Shown here piece after piece: positions 44,581 to 57,232 of a stretch of DNA of 64,000 bases (position 1 is its first letter; each line of letters starts with the position of its first letter). The stretch covers positions 186,001 to 250,000 of the forward strand of contig CAJVGD010000019.1 of assembly GCA_910890315.1 (NCBI GenBank), read 5' to 3'. The notes under the pieces are model-generated. The model was not told where the DNA came from. It worked only from the letters and a program-made list of their open reading frames with translations, and did not search any database. This DNA is from Serendipita indica DSM 11827 (lineage: Eukaryota > Basidiomycota > Agaricomycetes > Sebacinales > Serendipitaceae). The position numbers and the translations under genes were made by a program.

Positions 44581-46263
44581 AAAGCCCGCCATCACGCTTC
44601 GCCTTTTGCTGTTCGCTCGACCACGGGCTGCAAGCAGCAAATACACGGCGTCTCTCGGTATCCATGCGCAAGATCACCCGGTCCACAACACTTGACTGGG
44701 TTGTGACCGGACCCATTCTCTATCCACTTTTCCGACTTTCCAACATGCGGACAATGTATATATGCCCAATCCTCTCGAGACATCGATCAACACTTGGCGG
44801 GACCGGTTGCGTGACAAGTCTTGTTCGCAGCTGTGTTTGTCCTCGACCGACGCGCTCTCGTGGCGATTGCAACTCTAGATTGCTCTCGCAGTTCTCTATT
44901 CCGCGGACGCAGGCTACTTTGCTGCCCCGCCTGCTCAGCAAGATTCGCCCACTGGTGGACATGCGTTCTCCAAGTGGGCCAGTCGACATCATTCTTTCAT
45001 TCTCTCGCAGCTACTCAAGATTTTACAATCACGCATCTCGCGACTTAGACAATTCGACTCGATTTCTCTTGGTTACTTGGATTCCCTGACCTTTACCGGT
45101 CGTCGACTGGGGTCGAGCGCGGCCGACATATTCATCCCGTTCTCAGCCTCCCTTTATGGGGATCGACAAAGACGATTCTCGACTCCCTCTCGTAATATTT
45201 AATACGTCCCCTGGGCGTTGTTTCAAAGGTTGCCGCCGACCGCCCATTTACCATTGAACTTCGACACTCGAACTTCGCTCTTACAGTCGCTTTCTCGTTC
45301 GTCTCGACATATATCTCGCTCGATATCACGGCAGAACCCCTCCTAATTCGGCTTCGGCCAAATCCGATGTATTTCTTCCCAAAGCGTCCGTCTCGGTCAG
45401 CTTCCGCCCTCGACCTTTCCAGTATCTCGGATTTTTTGCTCGCGTGCGAGCAAATCAACGACTCGCCCACCGTTTTCAGCACGTCACCGTACTGCTGAAT
45501 ACTACCCCCCCCACCTCTCTCATATACACAACCTCGGTCGATTGTGGATCAACTCCAACATTCGACAACAACCCGCTCGCGACTTTGGAAAACAAATGTC
45601 GCACACAAGCACGCACGTCCGTGTTTGCTTCAATTGCTTGCTCACTCGATTCTCCTCGCCGTACATACGCCTCCGCTTCCCTTACCCATCCATCTCTCTC
45701 ACTCTCACTCTTCTCCATCTCCAACACCCCAAATTATGCAATCCCTTTCTTGCTACCTGTCGACCTCCCACGGAGGGCGATGTCAGTGGCAACATTATGA
45801 CGACTCCGCGTCCGCTATTGGTTGTTTTCCCCGACTTTTACCTCAGCTCACATCCCTAGTCTCCCTTCATGATGCGGCTCCCGTTCTGTAGTGTGCTTAA
45901 TGACGACGACTTGGATTGCTGGTGTACGATAACAACCGAATCGAATCAGTGGTTCGCTTGATCTGTTCACTTTCTCACTCGTCAGTTGTAAAAGAGACAA
46001 CTCCATACAAAGAATACAAAAACTGTAAGATCTGCCCATCAGCCACCCGCACCGGGCTAGGAAACACGAATGGACAGCCGGCAAGAAGGGAAAGTACTGA
46101 CTACAGGAGCATATTGTCAAAAAATGGTATGGTACCGGGTCAAAAAGGGGAGAGACTACCAGAGACATCCAACGGAGCAGATTATGAGGAAAGGAGAGAG
46201 AGAGAGAGATACGACAAGTACAACAAGGCCCAAACTGTTTCTTTGTGTGCACAAAAGTCGGGC
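44581..46263. other. 1.7 kb between convergent genes, no supported gene
   Basis: Between the stops of the cyclin and RasGAP genes. It contains a C/T-rich stretch (about 45440-45790) and a purine-rich one (about 46180-46215). Open frames here follow the base bias and have no family features. Confidence 0.45.
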
Positions 46264-49088
46264 TCACTTCTTCTTGGAGAATATCTTGTTGAGGAGGCCA
46301 AGGACCTTTGGTACGTTAAGTTGGACGTACTCCAGATCGAGCAGGTGCTTGTTGTCCTTTTGCTTTTCGAGCAAGTCGTCAATCTTAAGATCCATTTCGA
46401 GAATTGCCTTTTCGCGACCCTTGTAGTGCAAGGCAATGATAAACGTTCCCGGCGTCGGCGACGAAATGTTAAAGTAAATGTTTGGTCGTCTAACGACGTC
46501 GTTCGTTAATGTACTGGAAAACAAGTTGGAAAGGAGACTGACCTGTTGTCGGGAACGTTGCTCTCGACGATGATACCCTCCTTTTCGAGCTGTGCATGGG
46601 TAAAGCGAAACGGACCCTGTGGAGCCGTCTTGGCGGGCTTTCGCTCTTTGCCGCCATATGCCAACACACCAACGCCACCCGCCGCACCCTTGTCGGCCGC
46701 AAAACGTACGTTTTGCAAATAAGCCTTGTACTGCTCAAGCTGGGACCGCAGATAATTGTTATGATCGCAAATCGTCTTGTACACTGCCTCGAGCGACCGA
46801 CTCTCCTGGAGCACCTTTTCGCGCATGTTGCCCAAGTGGACGAGCTCCGCCGCCACTTCTTCCTGCATGAGCTTGTAATCGTCCTTGCGGTCGACGACCT
46901 TGAGCTCTTCGAGCTCACGCAGCATTTCCTTGACTTTAATGCCCCTGCGCACAAGCGTCGCGTCCTTTGATGTGGCGGCTTTTTCGGCAATGGCGGACAG
47001 GTTGATGGGACGCTTGTCTGCCGCGTGTGGAATAGACCGTATCAGCTGAACAAAGATCGACTTGGTCTCCATGTAGAGAATCTCGTTCTGTGTGATATTG
47101 TTCTCGGCCATGAGCGCGGTCGTAATGTCTTGGATCGGCGTTTCCCAACGGCTGAACAGACTGAGGTCGACCGTGCGGTTTTCCTTTCGTGGGACCTGCC
47201 CGGGCGCAGGACCGAGCTCCTCGAGCAGAATGCGCAGGTGGGATTTATCATTAGGCGCCTATTGAAAGTTAGTACGTGGCAGTAACTGTTCAGCCGAGGC
47301 GCACGCACTAGAACACCGATGTGCTGGTTGAGCAGTGAATGCGTATTGTAAAGCTCGTTTAGAGTAATGTGAATCATTAGGTCTTTCTTTGATAGAGCCA
47401 TGTATTGATCCATCTAAAAGTCATTAGTTCAGCGCCTTTGGGTCCGCAGCCGTTTCACGCTAACCTCTAATGTATCGTAGAAATCGCCGACCTCGCAGAG
47501 GTTGTTCAGGAACAGGTTGATTCGTGCCTTGTTGTTCTCGACGAATGGATTCAGTGACGCCATGTATGCTTCTTTGGCGTATGAAGGCTTGTTAGCGAGG
47601 TTCTGCAGCATCTTGGCTATCTACAGCCTAAATTAGCACGCCAACCCTTCATAACCGTTTCAGACCTACCAGGGTCAGCGTACGGCGAGGGTGCTTTGCA
47701 GGCACACCATCGACAAGCATGTACGCTTGCGGCGTGACGATGGCCGGGTTGATGAACCGCAGGAAGAAAAAGCCACCAATGAGGGAACAGATAGCATAGT
47801 CAGTGGCGTCGGGATATTTACGCTAAATCCCTTTCGTTTAGCCTACACTGGCGCCAGCAAAGTGGAGATAACGCACCCTGGTCAGACTCCTGATCTGCTT
47901 GCAAATCCACCGAATGCCATACGGGACCGTTTCCATACTCTCGATGATCGTGAGAAGAAAGCTGTTCGCAATCTCCATCAGCATCGTTAGTCGGGGGGCT
48001 ATGATGGCCTGGACGTCCAGATTGGCAGCCGCCGTCTCGGGCGCGACACCGCGAGGTAGGTTTGGGGGCAGGGAGCCCGTCTCTTCTTCAATCTGCGTAA
48101 CCATTTGCTCGTAAACCTTGAGGGGATTGATCTCCAGGTTCAGATCCCGGTGTTCAATCAAGCTGTTGATCCGATCGGATAAAACGCTCTTGAGATAGCT
48201 TTGACCGGGGCCCCGTCGAGTATACGTGGTCATCATCCGGGAGACGGGTGTGTTGGCGCGTAAGAGCGAGCCGAACTCTGTCGCGGTCTCGAACTGGGCT
48301 GAAAGGACAGACTGTATTCGGGGGATAGGGTATCAGTCGTCTGCACCATCACGACGGACTCAAAACGCGTACCTGGAACATGGTAAGAAGTAGATGCTCC
48401 TCACGGCTTTCGTACTGGTTGCCGTAGAGCGTGAACATGACCGTCTGGAGCAGAGTGTCAATCTCCGCCAGACTGACCAGGCGACATAGGGACGCAATGT
48501 GTCGAGGCTCGGATTGCAAGAGGAAGAATAGATTCGAGTATTGCTATTGGCGCATAAGAAAATTACGGCCGGATTCGGCTAGTAGGATCACGGACCGTGA
48601 GTTTGCGCTCGGGTGGAAAGACGCCCTCATTGGGCTCTATTTCCTCTAGATGCTGCTGAACTTCGTTTTGCTGTGAATGAAGAGTGTGAGTTGCGTGAGC
48701 GAACGAGGTCCTATCTACGCCGGGCGAGTGGCGGGGAAACAAAGTCGTACCTCGTCTAGGGCCATGCGGTTCTGGATGAGGAGAGCGATCCTCGAGTCGA
48801 GATAGCGCACGTCACGTTCGAGCACAAAGTTTTTCTTGGACTGAGCGGATATGCGTGCCTTGAGATCGCGCAGGCGTTTCTGTGCTGGAGAAGGCGGCGA
48901 GACGGACGTCAACGCGGGCGCTGGGGGAGCCACAGACGAGCACACGTACCTCGTGAAAGATCGTCTTCAATATCCGTGTCATTCTCAGCGGCCATCGAGT
49001 AGAGCTGATTGACAGAATACCGGTTCGTGTTTCTATTCGTTAGACGGCGCGAGTCTGTGGGCGACCCGGAATCAATAAAGCTGGACAT
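46264..49088 (-). CDS. Ras GTPase-activating protein (fission-yeast Gap1/IQGAP-type, RasGAP plus RasGAP_C)
   Basis: Speeds GTP hydrolysis by Ras at the plasma membrane. Start [20 protein letters not shown] at 49088 with donor GTACGT after exon 1 (49088-48950). Exon 2 gives a coiled coil ([20 protein letters not shown]). Next come [40 protein letters not shown] and [19 protein letters not shown]. The last holds FxxLLRxNTPVSR, the family's arginine-finger loop region. Then [20 protein letters not shown], the RasGAP signature, and [20 protein letters not shown]. The C-terminal RasGAP_C region reads [20 protein letters not shown] through VESNVPDNR | [20 protein letters not shown] to [13 protein letters not shown]. 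About ten short exons; no break seen. It has no IQ or CH domain in the part read, so it is nearer to Gap1 than to true IQGAP. Confidence 0.9.
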
Positions 49089-50113
49089 GATGCGAGAGAG
49101 CGTTTCCTAGGCGGTTTTGGATGGAGAATTGGCGAGGACAGTCTATGGCGGTCGGTGGCTTGTTCAGATGGACGGCGTCGGGCGAATTGGAGCTGCTGTT
49201 GGCAATTTCCCACTGATTTCTCAAATTTATATTGTTAATGAAAGTTGCTGTCGAGGCTGCGGGCACAAGACGTGGATGGGAACAGCTCCAAAGGGTAACA
49301 GACGCTCGCCCGGCTGGCTGCCACTCGACGGCCTTGTAGATCTCTTTACTTCTCATAGATTTAGATAATCAACGTTGCCTCCCGCTCCGTCTCCAAGTCG
49401 CCCCATCTCCGGGTCCCAACGGCCGGTCGACCGCGCCCGTTTGCAATATTCGCCCTAATATTCACTAACAGTACAGGAAAGAAATGCGAAGAGCCAGCAG
49501 CATACGGCTCAGGCATCGCTCACGATTCTATATGCCACTCGACAATGTGCAAGCAGTGTAATTCAAGGTCGGCTTCATGCTACAATGAACTGGTAGTCTG
49601 TACCAGATGCGCAATCTACGTAAAGGAAACAGAAAAGATGATGGGGGGGAAAGCATTACGGACACGACAAGCCAGCGGACGTGATATGCAGTGTGTACGA
49701 AGGATGCAAGTTGAGCGAGAGGAGAGAGATGATGAGGACGGAGCGTTCGTGCAAGATACCGTTTGGCGGGAGAAAGACTTGGACTTGATGCAAAATAGCG
49801 TCGGGAACGAGAGATGCATAGGGTTGTATGAACGGAGCCGAGATTTGAATTTACTCGCGGCGTTGATTTGCCGTCCACGAGGGGGGGCTGTGATGGATAC
49901 AGTGTTTCGAGAAGAGTCCTTGAAGCCGTGATGTTTCGGGGAATAATAAAAAGGGAGCTTTGCGTTTCTATACGGTGACACAGGCACGTCAGCATTGGTG
50001 CCAAAAGCAAATGAGGCGGAGAAGGGGAGAGGCGTTGCACCAGGGCGGTGCGACGAGGCGACGCAAGAGTCAGACGAGAATGACTGACCTAGATATCATT
50101 CTTCGTATCCCTG
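49089..50113. other. 1 kb upstream of the RasGAP gene, no supported gene
   Basis: RasGAP promoter side at left. The open frames on both strands at 49528-50040 have no family resemblance. Nothing else recognised. Confidence 0.4.
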
Positions 50114-50437
50114 TTATCGGTATTGGGAAATGGCTACGTTGACGCTGGTGACATTGAGCGAGTAGACAGCCTGCCGGCATGCCTCTCGCTCTGCGGTTGT
50201 CCGGTCTGGTTGCCCTCGAACCTCTGCGATGACATACGGTTGAACACCAGCAGTAGTGAGACGTGGCTCCGATATCTGGCAGCCATACGTCTGCGAGCGT
50301 GCGTCAAACGTGATCGCCTTGGTGAGGCTACGACCCGTCGCGACGGCAAGGTCTGTGAGTTGTTGGCGGGGATCCATGAAGACTGGGGCAGGTGTAGCGT
50401 AGACTGGAACTGATGCCGGTATTATAAACTGAGGCAT
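50114..50437 (-). CDS. small protein with a possible degenerate dsRNA-binding motif
   Basis: 107 codons in one frame: MPQFIIPASVPVYATPAPVF, then DPRQQLTDLAVATGRSL as a possible first helix. Middle strands ITFDARSQTYGCQISEP and VQPYVIAEVRGQPD are followed by TAEREACRQAVYSLNV, which resembles the second dsRBM helix but lacks the KK/AK pattern. Helix-strands-helix order and length agree with the two small dsRBM proteins at 37.1 and 38.5 kb, so it is offered as a weak third member. It may equally be an unrelated small protein. The start is followed by a Pro/Val-rich stretch of about 20 residues. No neighbour within 1 kb on the minus strand. Confidence 0.35.
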   Translation of the reverse strand: MPQFIIPASVPVYATPAPVFMDPRQQLTDLAVATGRSLTKAITFDARSQTYGCQISEPRLTTAGVQPYVIAEVRGQPDRTTAEREACRQAVYSLNVTSVNVAISQYR

Positions 50438-53400
50438 GAAAAACGTAAAAGGGGGAAGGGGGCAAGTTAGGCTGTGGGCTGACTTGCTTGTCGTGTAAGA
50501 TCGATCGAGATTATATATTCTGGAGACCGACTCTATTGAGAACAGGATTCTGATCGCCTAGTTGGAATGACTGGGCGTAATATGGGCGAGGCCGTATAGA
50601 AGAGCGGTTCGAACTGGCGAGGATGTACTCGTGGCGACGGGTTTGTACACAATTGGGCGCTGTGACTTTAGAGGATACGATTGAGACGAGTGGTGGAGGG
50701 GAAAAGGTGGGCGGCTATCGGGGATATAGACCAACTGGGTGTCGTGCGCTCCGTCCGTGGGAGGTACGCAGCGGGTCTAAACAGTCCAATAGAAGAATTG
50801 GTAACCACGCTTTTGCCTTGTCGATCGTTTTTGCTGGCTGACCCGTCCGCGCTGGAGTGAATATGTCGTCAAATGGGTCAGATGCGGCGGCCCCAGTCAA
50901 ATCTCCACCGGCGCTCGCAGTATGACTCCGGAGCGGTCGCAAAGATTAGATGTCGTACAAATCGTGAGAGAGAAAGAAGAGGACTGAATCTGACCGCGGG
51001 CCCTCAGCGCGCTGCGGGTTGGGGGGCGACGGGCAAGGGATATGCGTCAGAGAGGCCTGACGGGAGGGCTACGGGACTCGTCTAATGAAAGGAGGACTAT
51101 ATGTCCAACCTCACTGACCCGGAATCACTCTTTGCCCTTCTTCGTAGAAGAGACGACGGGCGTTTAGACGAACGGTTGGGACGAGGTCGGGTTCAGGAAT
51201 GTTCGGCGGTCGAAGAGTGGCAAATCTACGCCAGGATGGAGTCAGGGTGCGGGTCTACGTGTAGAGCCACGACAAGCGCGGGGTGACTCACGACGAGGCG
51301 TTCCCAGCACGAAGTGTTACCACGGACTGCAGCCTCAGTGATAATACCGCAAGTGCACAAACGGAAGCGCAGCGGGTCCCAAGAGCAAGTCATCGACCGG
51401 AGCCATCAAGATGACTTGCTTCGATTGCCGGTACAGCTCTGATCGCTAGTTTACCATCTCCAACCAGACCTCCCGGAGATGGCGAGGCAGCTTGGAACCA
51501 TCTCCGTACGGTCAAAGAAAGTCGAGATGGATGTCCACGATATCCATCAATGTCGAGCGCCCGCACGTTGGTGTTGCGGGGTGCGCGCGGGGCGCAAAAA
51601 AGACGCTGAGCTCAGCTGGGCCCGTCGAAGTCAGTCATTCGACTCGGATTGTAAACGGAGTTGCTTTGTCGACCAAGAGACTGCATATCCAATCAAAACA
51701 ATCGCCACCTCGCATCCGACATAGTAACCCACGGATGGAGGGCTGGTCAAGTTTGCATAGGACCAGCCTCGAAACTTGTCCAGTCTGAGAGGGTGGTCAG
51801 ATTAGTTTATCATACTCTGAACATGCACAAGTTTGATATATTTGACAGATTCTCAACAATTTCTTCGACTATCTGACGTATGCATAGGGTGGACTGTGCG
51901 CCGATGGTTGGAGAACCAGGCGTGTGGCGCACCATGAGAATGGTCGGTAATTTCTGAAAAAGGGGTAATGCGCAACTTTGCTCTCTTTGTATTCTGAAAT
52001 AGTTTGTATATCCTTTGGTAGCTGTACCCCTAAATACGTATGTCTCCGCATCAGGCGCAGATAAGAAACAACCAATGTCGATTGACATCATAAGAGACCA
52101 TAAAGTGAGACTGCATGTCCAAGAGACAGAAATAAGCAAGAAATCTTCCAACAGTCCTCCCAATGCAGTACTGGAAGCGATACCGAACTCTGCAGCAAAC
52201 GGTCTGGGCAAGTCGAAACGAGGTTGACATTGCCCCGCAGTAAAAGGCCAAGCATGGTCAATGATCTGCGTGCCGACAGCACTCGCCGAAGAGAGATCGT
52301 TGGCAAGCCATGGGGTGCTCGTGACAAAGCACAACCGACTCGGCATTCCTGCCTTGTCAAACTAATAGGGAATAACCTCAACCTCTCTTTCAACTTGCTC
52401 CCGTGGACCGTTTGCGTCATCTGGGCTCGGTTATCACCTCTTATAGCGTGCATGGACCTGCCACACGGCCGGTAGTCTGCACTTCTGCACTTTTTGGTGT
52501 CGCTTAGGACAGATGTCCGACGACTGGGACGCCTCAAGCGTGAAGAAGCGATTACCAGTCCTTGGAAACCTTTATATGGCCCACGCTGAGCGCTAGTCTG
52601 AAAAAGGGCGCATGCTGTCAAGAGAATGGGCATCGAGGTCACGAATAACATGCTGAATCCATGAGTAGTCGATCGCTGACCACTTTCGTCACTCTGGCCA
52701 GGTATGAGACAGGTGAAAGAGACAGCCGCATTACGGTTTAGGGTTCCAGTCAAGCCAGCATTTTTCGCGTTTTGAGTTGCTACCGTGGACAGCGACCGTC
52801 CTCGAGGACGAGATCTCGCTCTAGACGCGTGCCAACGGGCGATGCAGCTCCATCGGTATTCGCAAACTGAGCTGGCGCTCCAAGGTGGCAAGGGGATTCT
52901 GTGGCCGTATTCCCAGTGGCGAGTGTTGTCCCACTATGTTGGCTTTCCTGCAAGCTGTAGCACCCTAACCAGCACAAAGGTGGGTGGCTTGCAGTGAACG
53001 ACTGTGTAGCAGAAACTCTGTGGCGTTTCTTGGGTGGTCACGATGGTAGGTCATTGGCTGTACCGAACCTGACACCTCGGAACATCCAGGTCGAGACATC
53101 CAACGAGAATGAGCGCATCTTAACACCTGTAAAGCACAAAGGCAGCTGTACGACAATCATTTTCATTTTGATTCGTCCTAGCGTCGGGGTGTCTCGATCG
53201 ATCCGCAAATGCGTCGTCTCAGGGGGGTCCGTAGTGCTGGCTCCTTGGGCCTGAGCCGATTGCCCTAAACAGGCTACTTCTTGGCGTAAATTTGGCCTGT
53301 GTAAGCGCGCGGTTTCCGCCAACGAATCGCAACTTGAATGTCGAGGGATCCACCCACCCGTCTCGAGAGGATTGCAACAGTGGACAACCTATCCGCCTCT

Positions 53401-55395
53401 TGCAATGGTCTCCTCTTTTGCGTCGTTTTCTCCTTGCATAAGCCATGCCTTTATGGTCCGCAGCCCACTGCTATGCGTGATCGGAGAAGAAGTGGACGCC
53501 ACAGGATAAATGTCTCAAGGGTGGGCAACCCTTTCATGGCAGTTCCAGAGCGGCAACATGTCTTGTTGGCGTGTTTCTATCCTGGATACCTGCCGCCTCG
53601 CGCCCCCCACCTTTGCTCCCACTCCCGCTGCAGCCGGGTTTAGCCGCTATGCAGCCGTCAATGCTGAAGGAGCATGTATTCTTTCGATTTAGTCTGTTCT
53701 TCAGTAATCCTGACTGCTGTTGAGACCTGGTTACTCGAAAAAAATGGGCCGGAAAGGAAGGGCAAGCCTCGACGTTATCCACAGGATCAATTACTCCGTT
53801 CCTATCAAATTCCCCAAGGACTCCGAAGCTCTACCTCCGTATTAGGGTGAACCGATCAGCTCTTTACGTCGACCAATCACAAGTCTTGTTGGAGCAAGTG
53901 TAATATAGAGCGTCTTGGAGGCTATCCTTTGCGTCAAAGTTGATCTAACAGGCTCTCGAGCGTGCTGCGATGTCGAGGCCGAGGTCAAGCTTTACGCCAT
54001 CCTCTGTACTGGCCCTTATGACATCCTAGATGAGTCTACCGGAGTCTGGACCTCTACTTAGGCTCAGATTGAGGACATGCTACCCGACCAATAATAGGGC
54101 ACGGAGCGGCTTGGAGCGGTTCACAATTGTTATACGAAGCGCCCATAATTTTAATCACTCTATGAGACATCTAGCGTAAGTCAACGCATCTCATCTCGAG
54201 CGAGCATATCAGAAGTCCTGCAACCTCCCTCGGGTAGCTTTCATTGTGGAATACTGCCGGTGCCCTTTGTTACCCTCGGACGGGACGCCCGGCAAGAGTG
54301 ACTATCAGGACCTCGTTCATGATCTGGGCGAATCCAAGATACTAGGGTTGTCCAGCCCAGAGGCATTCCTCCAGACTGCCCTCTTATGAACTGCGATTGT
54401 CAAGTCGGGTCATTGAACAAGGACTGTGTGCCGAAGCCACGGCAATCTTGAAGTACGATTCAAACAAAGTAGCCGGCGAATCCAAGCTTTGTGAGCCCGA
54501 TTCAGTAGGATAGCTTACGCCAGTAGATATGGATAATATTCACTATAAGATTATGCAGGTCACCCAATTGGATACGAAGGACACTACTTAGATATGTTAG
54601 TGTGAGCTCCACAAGGTGTAACGCTGCATGGCTGGAATACGGAGTAAAGAAGGTCGTATTATAGGATCCATAACAAGCCACTGGAGATAGTTCTGTGAGC
54701 ATCTATAATCTAATGAGCCCATGATAAGACTCACGCTGTAGACGTATTCCGTTCAGGACTACGAGTACCAGAACATGCCAAATAGCTTTGACAATATCCA
54801 AAGGCCGATAATACCGCCACAGACGTATAACATTATCCGCCACGTCTTCGTTCCACCAAACGCGCGTGTAAAGTTGCGTGTCGACTGAGACAACGAGCTG
54901 GCAAACGCCGTGAACGAATTGGAGGTATCATCTAGCATCAGATTTTGTCTCTCTACATCGTCGTGGATGTCCGTTGTAACCTAGAGTTATCGGAAACGTT
55001 GAGCAATCTGCTAGTGTGATCCAAAGAAAGCGGCAATACCCCTCGAAGTGTCCGTATTTTCGAATGCAATTCATCTAATCTTTGGTCGTTCTGTGACTCG
55101 TATGTATAGGCGTCCCGCTGTGACGAGGCCATTGTCGTGGTCAGGGCCCAAGTTTCTCTCAGCCTCGACCGCTTTGGTGATTTACGGCTGCGTTGAGCTA
55201 CAGTGCAAAATGAGCTCATTAAGAACGATTGGAATCGCTCGGTCTTCTCTCTGGTACTCCCTTTAGCTTTTCGTGTCATTTGGGTGGCTTACGGGTGGAC
55301 AGTTCCCGAGCCGCATCGCTCAAAGCGGCCAAGGTAAGTTTCTTGCTGCTCATTCTCATCTTGTATACTCAAATATGCATTTATAGATATCTAGG
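50438..55395. other. 5 kb gene-poor interval
   Basis: No gene could be supported. On the minus strand 51810-52891 has overlapping open frames with hydrophobic stretches (GGLLEDFLLISVSWTCSLTL; HGFSMLFVTSMPILLTACAL) that might be exons of an unrecognised membrane protein. On the plus strand near 53950-54060 a short protein-like run occurs (CCDVEAEVKLYAILCTGPYD) with a stop soon after. There are no terminal repeats, rRNA or tRNA that I can see. This may be decayed or lineage-specific sequence. Confidence 0.3.
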
Positions 55396-57162
55396 ATGCC
55401 CCATCTTTCCCCTGTGATTCTGCCGTCTGGCAAGTCGATGTCATCACAGCGTTTAGGAGGCGCACATCTAGGATCTACCAGCCGCTCTATATTCACGAGC
55501 AGTCGGATCCACACGGCGACTGCAGTCAAACGCGAGCCAGCGCCCACACCGGCAACCTCTGAGGAGACCGTCGAATTACCAGAGACAAATGCGGACGATA
55601 CACGAGTGGCAGTTGGGTGGCCCGATGGGATTTGGTCTCGATAGTCAGTTTTAATCAACCAACTACATGGATTCGGTCCACTGACTTCTCGTCCAGCCAC
55701 CATTTCTGGCTCCGCGACCATTGTCGATGCCCAGAATGTTTTCATCCCGTCACCAAACAGCGTATGGTCGACACATTTGCAGTAGGCTCCTTCTGCTGAG
55801 GAGATGAGGAATGAGCTGAATACGGGCAGCTTCCACCAGATCTTCATCCCAAGTCGGTGGTCAGCACGCCTCATGGGCTCGAGGTCACATGCAAGTTGCC
55901 TTGTTTGAACCATTTAGTTTGTTAATTTCTGCTTAGGGCCGACCTCTCCCCCGCATGTGTCTCTCTACTCATGGCAATGGTTGCGGCGAAACTCCTATGA
56001 TCCACAGACAGAGCCGATATCGATTGCAGGAACACATCCACCACCTGAGCCTGAAGAGTAAGTCTGGGTCGCCTTCTGTAGCAGTGCCTCACCTGTTTAG
56101 AAAAATCCTGTGGGGAGCTGGTATCGTTCGCGACCCACCCAGTGTGGCCTATGAGGAAGTTATGCATGACGAGTTTGCGGTCTACAAATGGCTCGAAAAG
56201 ATTGTATGTGGCTCTACTTTATTCTCGACACGACGTTTACCATGCATAGGACCGCTTCGGATTCTGTTTCATCTCCGGAGTTCCAGCCACGACTGAAGAT
56301 ACTGAGAAGTTGGTGCAGAGAATAGCTTTCATCCGCCATACCCAATGTAAGCAAGCGTCTACTTGCGCACCTCCGCTGATGGGTGTCGACAGATGGCGGA
56401 TTTTGGGATTTCACGGCAGACCTTGCACACGGAGATACGGCGTACACAAACATTGCACTTCCAGCACACACCGATAACAGCTACTTCACCGACCCATGCG
56501 GTCTACAAATGTTCCACTTATTGATGCACGAGCAAGGAACAGGTGGTCAGACACTCTTGGTAGACGGCTTCTACGCGGCTTCAATACTCAAAGAACTTCA
56601 TCCAGATTCTTATGAGCTACTGTCCAACGTCCTCATTCCAACGCACTCTGCCGGTGATGAGGACACCTTGTACAGAGCTCGTCCTTTGTCTGGCAACCCA
56701 ATTCTTCGGCATGACCCTCTCAACAAGAATACACTTATTCAGGTTCGGTATGCCAACGATCATCGAAGCGCGATGCGCAATGTAGAACCCGGCATGATGA
56801 TGGACTGGTGCGCTTTTCATCTAATATATACACTATTTCCTTGACTTGCATGCAGGTACAATGCACTGCGTCACTGGAATAGCTGTTTGACGAGCTCCGA
56901 CTCGGAGTATTGGGTCCAACTTTCACCAGGAACTGTCGTCGGTGCGTGCGCGCTTCGCTTCCTTTACGCTCTCTGAACCACCTCAGTGGTTGACAACCAT
57001 CGTGTCCTTCACGGCCGCTCTGCTTTCACGGGCAAGCGCCGCATGTGTGGCGCATACGTGGGTTTAGACGACTGGCGAGCAAGATTAGATGCACTTCGTG
57101 GTAAATATTTAGGAGGAAACCGTGATACTACAGGAAGGAGTGTGTGGGACCCAGCGTTCTAA
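55396..57162 (+). CDS. trimethyllysine dioxygenase (carnitine synthesis, step 1)
   Basis: Nine exons sum exactly to 1392 nt (463 residues): 55396-55643, 55697-55781, 55830-55890, 55937-56057, 56101-56203, 56250-56346, 56393-56807, 56856-56941, 56987-57162. The Fe(II)/2-oxoglutarate enzyme hydroxylates N6-trimethyllysine. N-terminus MPHLSPVILPSGKSMSSQRL may be a mitochondrial presequence. Zn-binding domain: FWLRDHCRCPECF. Then SLYSWQWLRRNSYDP, FGFCFISGVPAT and the HxD metal motif in ALPAHTDNSYFTDPCGLQMF. Also LLVDGFYAASIL, NTLIQVRYANDHRS (with the 2OG-binding Arg further on) and the distal His in VVDNHRVLHGRSAFTGKRRM. The third intron (55891-55936) has a GC donor, T|GCAAGT, giving the conserved GLEVTW. 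gamma-Butyrobetaine dioxygenase is the nearest relative, but the LRDHCRCPECF and AHTDNSYFTDP forms favour TMLD. Confidence 0.93.
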
Positions 57163-57232
57163 ACTTTATCAGTGGATCAAAGCACAGATTTCGAAGAGTG
57201 CTCACCCAATGTAATTTAGCTTCAAAGACAAT

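Noticed and set aside
45444-45859. Overlapping open frames on the plus strand in a C/T-rich stretch
   Set aside because: All three frames are open because of base bias (Ser/Leu/Pro/Thr-rich), with no domain and no codon pattern.
46490-46990. Arg/Ser-rich minus-strand frame within the RasGAP gene
   Set aside because: Alternative frame of the RasGAP_C exons, whose own frame matches the family.
53900-54100. Possible retroelement remnant
   Set aside because: Only one short protein-like run with a stop; no reverse transcriptase, integrase or terminal repeats seen, so no element is claimed.
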